DNA from: Clostridiales bacterium
GTDB taxonomy: Bacteria; Bacillota; Clostridia; Lutisporales; Lutisporaceae
DNA: 9,941 nucleotides
Assembly: GCA_012522255.1 (NCBI GenBank)
Contig: JAAYKT010000435.1
Span: 1 to 9,941, forward strand
Direction of reading: 5' to 3'
The notes under the pieces are model-generated. The model saw only the letters and a list, made by a program, of their open reading frames with translations. It was not told where the DNA came from and ran no database searches. The translations under genes and the position numbers were made by a program. Shown here one piece after another: positions 6,909-9,941 of this stretch. Each line of letters starts with the position of its first letter. Positions within the stretch are counted from its first letter, which is position 1.

Positions 6909-6932
6909 TTGAAATGCTTTAATCCATTTCAA
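6909..6932. promoter_or_regulatory. Perfect 8-bp hairpin upstream of DUF4446
   Basis: TTGAAATG (6909-6916) and CATTTCAA (6925-6932) form a perfect inverted repeat with an 8-base loop, between the parS and the DUF4446 ribosome site. No T-tract follows on either strand, so it is not a standard terminator. It may be an operator or leader hairpin. Confidence 0.35.
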
Positions 6933-6950
6933 TTAAGTAGTTTCCGAGAA

Positions 6951-6966
6951 TGTTTCACGTGAAACA
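6951..6966. other. parS: parS site 1 (ParB-binding, intergenic)
   Basis: The 16-base palindrome TGTTTCACGTGAAACA matches the Bacillus Spo0J parS consensus perfectly. The symmetry extends to 24 bases (6947-6970). It lies upstream of the DUF4446 gene, about 1.2 kb downstream of parB, and is expected to load and clamp ParB-CTP, which spreads along the flanking DNA. Confidence 0.95.
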
Positions 6967-7044
6967 TTCTTCATAAAACCTTTGGCCGCAACAGTTACAT
7001 CCAATCTTTTAACAATTATTCGTCTGCCATTTATCTTCCAACCC

Positions 7045-7058
7045 CTAACAACTGACCC
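7045..7058. repeat. Heptamer repeat cluster A (two units)
   Basis: CTAACAA and CTGACCC are adjacent 7-bp units related to the heptamers at 7159-7186 and 7300-7320. This cluster is the weakest of the three and lies just outside the 12-bp inverted repeat. Confidence 0.35.
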
Positions 7059-7065
7059 TTAAAAA

Positions 7066-7278
7066 GATTCTTCACTGCATTCAGATGACACATAAGTTAC
7101 CAACTCAAACCTCTATGATATTTTTGTGCGAAGCAAGTCCGACCCCAACACTAATCCCCTGAGTTCTGAGATCTGAATTCTAACTTTATCATCTTGAGGC
7201 TCGCCAAAGGATTTTATCTCTATAGGAAACTTTAAGCAAATAGTCCCCCTCACCAAACCCTGATACCAGTGAAGAATC
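7066..7278. repeat. Pair of 12-bp inverted repeats bounding a 213-bp segment
   Basis: GATTCTTCACTG (7066-7077) and CAGTGAAGAATC (7267-7278) are perfect inverted copies. Similarity continues inwards after three mismatched bases (TCAG on both sides). The left arm continues as GCATTCAGATGACA, which resembles the common bacterial intergenic repeat ending TGTCATTCTGA-like in inverse orientation. No transposase frame lies between. This may be a small non-autonomous or REP-like element. Confidence 0.45.
7159..7186. repeat. Heptamer repeat cluster B (four units)
   Basis: CTGAGTT, CTGAGAT, CTGAATT and CTAACTT follow each other without a gap as four 7-bp units of the pattern CTRANNT. The cluster lies inside the segment bounded by the 12-bp inverted repeats. 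Confidence 0.6.
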
Positions 7279-7299
7279 AAACATCCGGAGGCATGTTCC

Positions 7300-7320
7300 C
7301 TAACATCTAACACCTAACTC
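7300..7320. repeat. Heptamer repeat cluster C at the 3' end of the phzF-like gene
   Basis: CTAACAT, CTAACAC and CTAACTC are three abutting 7-bp units. On the minus strand these 21 bases are exactly the last six codons and the TAG stop of the phzF-like gene, so the repeat supplies its C-terminus. Confidence 0.65.
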
Positions 7321-8172
7321 CATTGAATCAATGACTTTCACGTTTCCACCTACATATATTTCAGTAACTTCATTGTTATCAGGATAAACATATATATTGC
7401 TGGGGCTTTCCATAAAATATCCCTGTTCTATTTTATAAGGCCTTTCTTTTCTTTTTCCTATGCCTTCATGTATCGCATAATATATCAAAGAAGCATTGGA
7501 AGTGCCGGTAGCAGATTCTTCGTCTATTCCCACGGCAGGAGCAAAATTCCTTACAGCAAAATCTGAATCATTTTCTATTGTTTCACGTGAAACAATATGT
7601 GCCCCTATAATATTTTTCCTGTTGCAATGATATATCATTTTTTCTTTTTTTATATTCGTATTCTTTAAAGCTCTCAATGAAGGCACCAAAATTATTGCAT
7701 CTTTTAAACCCGTTGACACAATAGAAATATTTCCTATTTTGTTAGGCAATATATCCTGTTTATTTAGTGTTGTGAAGTCCATAACCTCGTCTATTGTAAA
7801 AAAATCAATAATTTCAGGTGTTTTCATTTCTATAAAAAACATGTTTTCTTTTTTTATAACTTTAAGCTTTCCTGCCTTTGTTTTATGAAATACTTCGTAG
7901 GAATCTATCTTTCCTATATTGTCAAGAAGATAAAATGATGCCAACGCCGCATGGCCGCATATATCAACTTCTTCCATGGGTGTATAATATCTTATAACCC
8001 AATTTTTCATATCTGAACTTTTTAAATCAACAAAAGCCGTTTCGGATAGATTGTTCTCTTTAGCAATAGCCAACATCTGTTCTCTGCTAAGACCCTTATC
8101 GTCCAATACAACAGCTGCTAAGTTTCCTCCACCGTCCTTTGATATAAAAGAAGACAAAATATATTGTTTCAT
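7300..8172 (-). CDS. PhzF family isomerase-like protein
   Basis: This 290-residue protein has the PhzF/diaminopimelate-epimerase fold signature. The N-terminal half has NNLSETAFV with Glu44, the residue equivalent to the general acid/base of PhzF, and the DICGHAAL loop (70-77). The C-terminal half has RNFAPAVGIDEESATGTSNA (208-227), the second glycine-rich substrate loop. The family acts on small carboxylic acids; the substrate here is unknown and no phenazine genes are present. The ribosome site AAAGGTGA (8187-8180) overlaps the parB stop, giving a 13-base gap and probable co-transcription with parAB. Residues 194-198 (VSRET) are encoded by a perfect parS. The last six residues and stop are encoded by a heptamer repeat, so the original C-terminus may have been replaced. 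The catalytic core is intact. Confidence 0.88.
   Translation of the reverse strand: MKQYILSSFISKDGGGNLAAVVLDDKGLSREQMLAIAKENNLSETAFVDLKSSDMKNWVIRYYTPMEEVDICGHAALASFYLLDNIGKIDSYEVFHKTKAGKLKVIKKENMFFIEMKTPEIIDFFTIDEVMDFTTLNKQDILPNKIGNISIVSTGLKDAIILVPSLRALKNTNIKKEKMIYHCNRKNIIGAHIVSRETIENDSDFAVRNFAPAVGIDEESATGTSNASLIYYAIHEGIGKRKERPYKIEQGYFMESPSNIYVYPDNNEVTEIYVGGNVKVIDSMELGVRC
7579..7594. other. parS: parS site 2 (inside the phzF-like gene)
   Basis: This is a second perfect copy of TGTTTCACGTGAAACA, 628 bases from the first, with symmetry extending to 22 bases (7576-7597). On the coding strand it reads through Val-Ser-Arg-Glu-Thr in frame, so the site is accommodated within a functional gene, as known for the spo0J parS of Bacillus. 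Confidence 0.95.
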
Positions 8173-8185
8173 TGATATATCACCT

Positions 8186-9019
8186 TTATTTCTTTTCTAT
8201 CAAATTAATGATTCTTTCCAAATCATCGTTGCTATAATATTCAATTTCTATTTTTCCTTTCTTCCTACCATGAGTTAAACTGACTTTCGTATGTAATATG
8301 TCTCTCAATTTCCCCTCTATTTCAACAATTTCCGGAGATTTAGGCTTTTTATTCTTTTTAACAGTTTTTTGGGACATTTTTTCAGTTTGTCTTACATTTA
8401 ACCCCTCTTTAACAATTCTCTTTGCAATATCAAGTTGCCGAGCTTCATTACTTATTGCTAAAAGGGCTCTTCCGTGACCTGCAGATAATTCCCCGGAAAT
8501 CAAAAGTTCTCTCACTTCTTCATTCAAATTTAATAGTCTGAGAGTATTTGCTACTTTAGGTCTGCTTTTACCTATCCTTTTAGCTATATCATCCTGTGAA
8601 ACTTTATGTTCTTCCATAAGTGTTCTATATGCATTTGCTTCCTCTATCGGATTTAAGTCTTCCCTTTGTAGGTTTTCAATCAATGCAATTTCCATTGCTT
8701 GAACTTTACTATAATCTTTAACAACTACAGGTATTGTTTTTATCCCTGCCAAACGCGCCGCTCTCCATCTTCTTTCACCGGCTACAATCTCATATCCTTT
8801 CCCATCTTTCCTCACAACTATGGGCTGCACAACACCATGTTCTTTTATGGATTCAGCCAATTCGCTAAGGGTGTCTTGACCAAAGGTGCGCCTTGGCTGA
8901 GTCTCATTTGCAACTATATCCGTTATTTTCAATTCAATAATTCCACTGTCTTTGGCTTCTATACTTTCCGGAATAAGTGCACTTAAGCCTTTACCTAATG
9001 CCTTTGTTTTTTTTGCCAT
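8186..9019 (-). CDS. parB: ParB/Spo0J chromosome-partitioning CTPase
   Basis: This 277-residue protein has a complete ParB layout. A short basic N-terminus (KALGKGLSALIP, 7-17) is the part that in Spo0J stimulates ParA. The ParB/Srx CTP-binding domain holds GERRWRAARLAG (81-92) and ENLQREDLNPIEEA (115-128). A helix-turn-helix follows at about 139-165 (VSQDDIAKRIGKSRPKVANTL) with the conserved SAGHGRALL (179-187). A lysine-rich linker (about 215-228) leads to the C-terminal dimerisation domain. It binds the two parS sites in this window, clamps DNA with CTP, spreads, and recruits SMC in relatives. Its ATG overlaps the parA stop by one base (TAATG), and GAGGAAGTGG inside the end of parA gives the ribosome site. 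Length is typical for Spo0J. Confidence 0.96.
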   Translation of the reverse strand: MAKKTKALGKGLSALIPESIEAKDSGIIELKITDIVANETQPRRTFGQDTLSELAESIKEHGVVQPIVVRKDGKGYEIVAGERRWRAARLAGIKTIPVVVKDYSKVQAMEIALIENLQREDLNPIEEANAYRTLMEEHKVSQDDIAKRIGKSRPKVANTLRLLNLNEEVRELLISGELSAGHGRALLAISNEARQLDIAKRIVKEGLNVRQTEKMSQKTVKKNKKPKSPEIVEIEGKLRDILHTKVSLTHGRKKGKIEIEYYSNDDLERIINLIEKK

Positions 9020-9792
9020 TAAACCACTTCCTCGCTTATATAAATAAATTCTTCTGCCAATTCCATATAGGCTTCTGCGCCTTTGGATCTGGGATCGTAT
9101 TCAATTATAGGCATACCATGGCTTGGTGCTTCGGCTAATTTGACATTCCTCGGTATCAATGTTGTATATACTTTACCTTTAAAATATTTTTTAACTTCGT
9201 CCACTACCTGGATTGACAAGTTTGTCCTACCATCAAACATACTAAGAACTACGCCTTCTACTTGTAGGTCTTTATTAAGATTCTCTTTCACCAACCTGTA
9301 TGTGTTCATTAATTGGCTGACCCCTTCCAAAGCGTAATACTCGCATTGAATAGGTATCAAAACGCTGTCTACCGCTGATAAAGCATTTACCGAGAGCAAG
9401 CCCAAAGAAGGAGGGCAGTCAACAAATATATAATCGTACTCGCCTATCAAATCTTTTATGCATTCCCGCAGCCTTAACTCCCTTTGCTTATATTCCGTTA
9501 ACTCTATCTCCGCGCCGGCCAGCTGGACAGATGAAGGAATTATAAACAAGTTTTCCATTGCTGTCGGTAGTACGCATTCTTTTGGTGAGACATTATTTAT
9601 AAGCATATCGTATATTGAATATTTTAAATTATTCTTATCTATCCCTGCACCGCTTGTTGTGTTGCCTCGGGGGTCTATATCAATCATTAAGATCTTTTTA
9701 CCCAGGCTTGAAAGACAAGCAGACAGGTTAACTACTGTAGTAGTTTTACCTACGCCTCCTTTTTGGTTGAAAATTGCGATAGATTTTGACAA
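9019..9792 (-). CDS. parA: ParA/Soj chromosome-partitioning ATPase
   Basis: From the chosen start this is a 257-residue Soj-type ATPase. It shows the deviant Walker A motif KGGVGKTTT (11-19, with signature Lys11), Walker A' DIDPRGNTTSG, and Walker B IFVDCPPSLGLLSVNAL. DPRGN replaces the commoner DPQGN and is a tolerated variant. The dimer binds DNA non-specifically, and hydrolysis is stimulated by ParB. In Firmicutes it also controls DnaA. I chose TTG at 9792: it has GGGGGTG (9804-9798) 5 bases upstream and gives the usual short N-terminus, whereas the ATG at 9810 has no ribosome site and falls near the predicted transcription start. It heads the parA-parB-phzF-like operon. All family residues appear intact. 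Confidence 0.96.
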   Translation of the reverse strand: MSKSIAIFNQKGGVGKTTTVVNLSACLSSLGKKILMIDIDPRGNTTSGAGIDKNNLKYSIYDMLINNVSPKECVLPTAMENLFIIPSSVQLAGAEIELTEYKQRELRLRECIKDLIGEYDYIFVDCPPSLGLLSVNALSAVDSVLIPIQCEYYALEGVSQLMNTYRLVKENLNKDLQVEGVVLSMFDGRTNLSIQVVDEVKKYFKGKVYTTLIPRNVKLAEAPSHGMPIIEYDPRSKGAEAYMELAEEFIYISEEVV

Positions 9793-9818
9793 AATAACAC
9801 CCCCAATCATACATCTAT

Positions 9819-9827
9819 ATTATAACA
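9819..9827 (-). promoter_or_regulatory. Extended -10 promoter of the parAB operon
   Basis: Minus-strand TGTTATAAT (9827-9819) is a perfect extended -10 element with no good -35 box (TCTTTA at the 17-base position). Transcription would begin near 9812, about 20 bases before the TTG start of parA. The neighbouring ATG at 9810 would then be almost leaderless. Confidence 0.55.
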
Positions 9828-9840
9828 AAGTTTTAATATA

Positions 9841-9876
9841 ATAAAGACTTATCGAATAATATATAATAATCTTTAT
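9841..9876. other. AT-only imperfect hairpin upstream of parA
   Basis: ATAAAGA-c-TTAT (9841-9852) pairs with ATAATCTTTAT (9866-9876), with one bulged C and a 13-base loop. There is no clear T-tract on either strand. It could mark the end of the gene upstream of parA or a regulatory site, but an all-AT stem is weak evidence. No gene can be called in 9828-9941. Confidence 0.2.
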
Positions 9877-9941
9877 TTTATGAAGCATGAGTTATATAAT
9901 GAATTTATGAAATATTTTTGACTAAATAGCCCGGATTTATA

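Larger units (their letters stand above)
6885..7299. other. Gene-free, repeat-rich segment between phzF-like and DUF4446 genes
   Basis: This 415-base stretch has no supported gene. It contains the 8-bp hairpin at 6909-6932, the parS at 6951-6966, a pair of 12-bp inverted repeats at 7066 and 7278, and clusters of a 7-bp tandem repeat. Base composition is richer in C on the plus strand and less AT-rich than the flanking genes, consistent with a decayed repeat or small mobile element. A 66-codon frame at 7113-7313 on the minus strand runs through the repeats and is judged non-coding. Confidence 0.6.

Noticed and set aside
6933..7060. Minus-strand frame reading KGFMKNVSRETFSETT across parS site 1
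   Set aside because: It has no good start codon or ribosome site, and the VSRET part is simply what the parS palindrome encodes in any gene.
7113..7313. 66-codon minus-strand frame after the phzF-like gene
   Set aside because: It starts inside the heptamer repeat at the phzF end, lacks a ribosome site, resembles no known protein, and runs through the inverted and tandem repeats.
9458..9841. 127-codon plus-strand frame
   Set aside because: It is antisense to parA, whose protein motifs are intact, so it is a shadow.
9921..9941. Noc-binding-like palindrome around CCCGG at the window end
   Set aside because: It matches the ATTTCCCGGGAAAT pattern poorly and the arms are unequal.
1..9941. Replication origin, CRISPR array, tRNA/rRNA or insertion sequence
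   Set aside because: No TTATCCACA-type DnaA box cluster, no regularly spaced repeats, no cloverleaf or rRNA-like sequence, and no transposase frame was seen on either strand.

Overview
The window looks like part of the chromosome of a low-GC, spore-forming Firmicute, probably a clostridial or tissierellal anaerobe. The evidence is the AT-rich sequence, strong Shine-Dalgarno sites, Soj/Spo0J-type parA-parB with two perfect parS sites, a YyaC-type spore protease, a selenium-linked YedF protein, and the families DUF4446, DUF5711, DUF2089 and YkuS. A parAB/parS cluster usually lies near the replication origin in this group. No DnaA-box cluster is visible, so the origin itself is probably outside the window.

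Layout: (1) 261-839, minus: yedF, with its own promoter. (2) 1317-2833, plus: a two-gene operon of a zinc-ribbon/HTH protein (DUF2089) and a beta-solenoid DUF4097 protein. Both carry the same short helical SHOCT-like module. (3) 2903-5259, minus: a three-gene envelope operon of a PQQ-like propeller anchor (DUF5711), CvpA and an eight-helix LiaF/DUF5668-like membrane protein, convergent with (2). (4) 5471-6058, plus: yyaC, preceded by a good sigma-F-like forespore promoter and divergent from (3). (5) 6055-6884, minus: DUF4446 and a YkuS-like protein; the stop codons of ykuS and yyaC overlap. (6) 6885-7299: a 415-bp gene-free segment with a parS site, an 8-bp hairpin, a 12-bp inverted-repeat pair and runs of a 7-bp tandem repeat. 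(7) 7300-9792, minus: parA-parB-phzF-like operon, tightly packed, with a second parS inside the phzF-like gene.

ParA, ParB and the parS sites form the chromosome segregation/origin-organisation system, and YyaC belongs to forespore development. The DUF5711/CvpA/LiaF-like genes and the DUF2089/DUF4097 pair are envelope-related or regulatory genes of unknown exact role. Most of the window is conserved core genome. The least ordinary features are the heptamer repeat that exactly supplies the last seven codons of the phzF-like gene, the parS encoded inside that gene, and the strict 19-residue solenoid with a shared docking-like module in the DUF2089/DUF4097 pair. Six starts were moved from the longest frame on Shine-Dalgarno evidence, and three genes use TTG starts (yedF, the YkuS-like gene, parA). 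No rRNA, tRNA, CRISPR or insertion sequence was seen.
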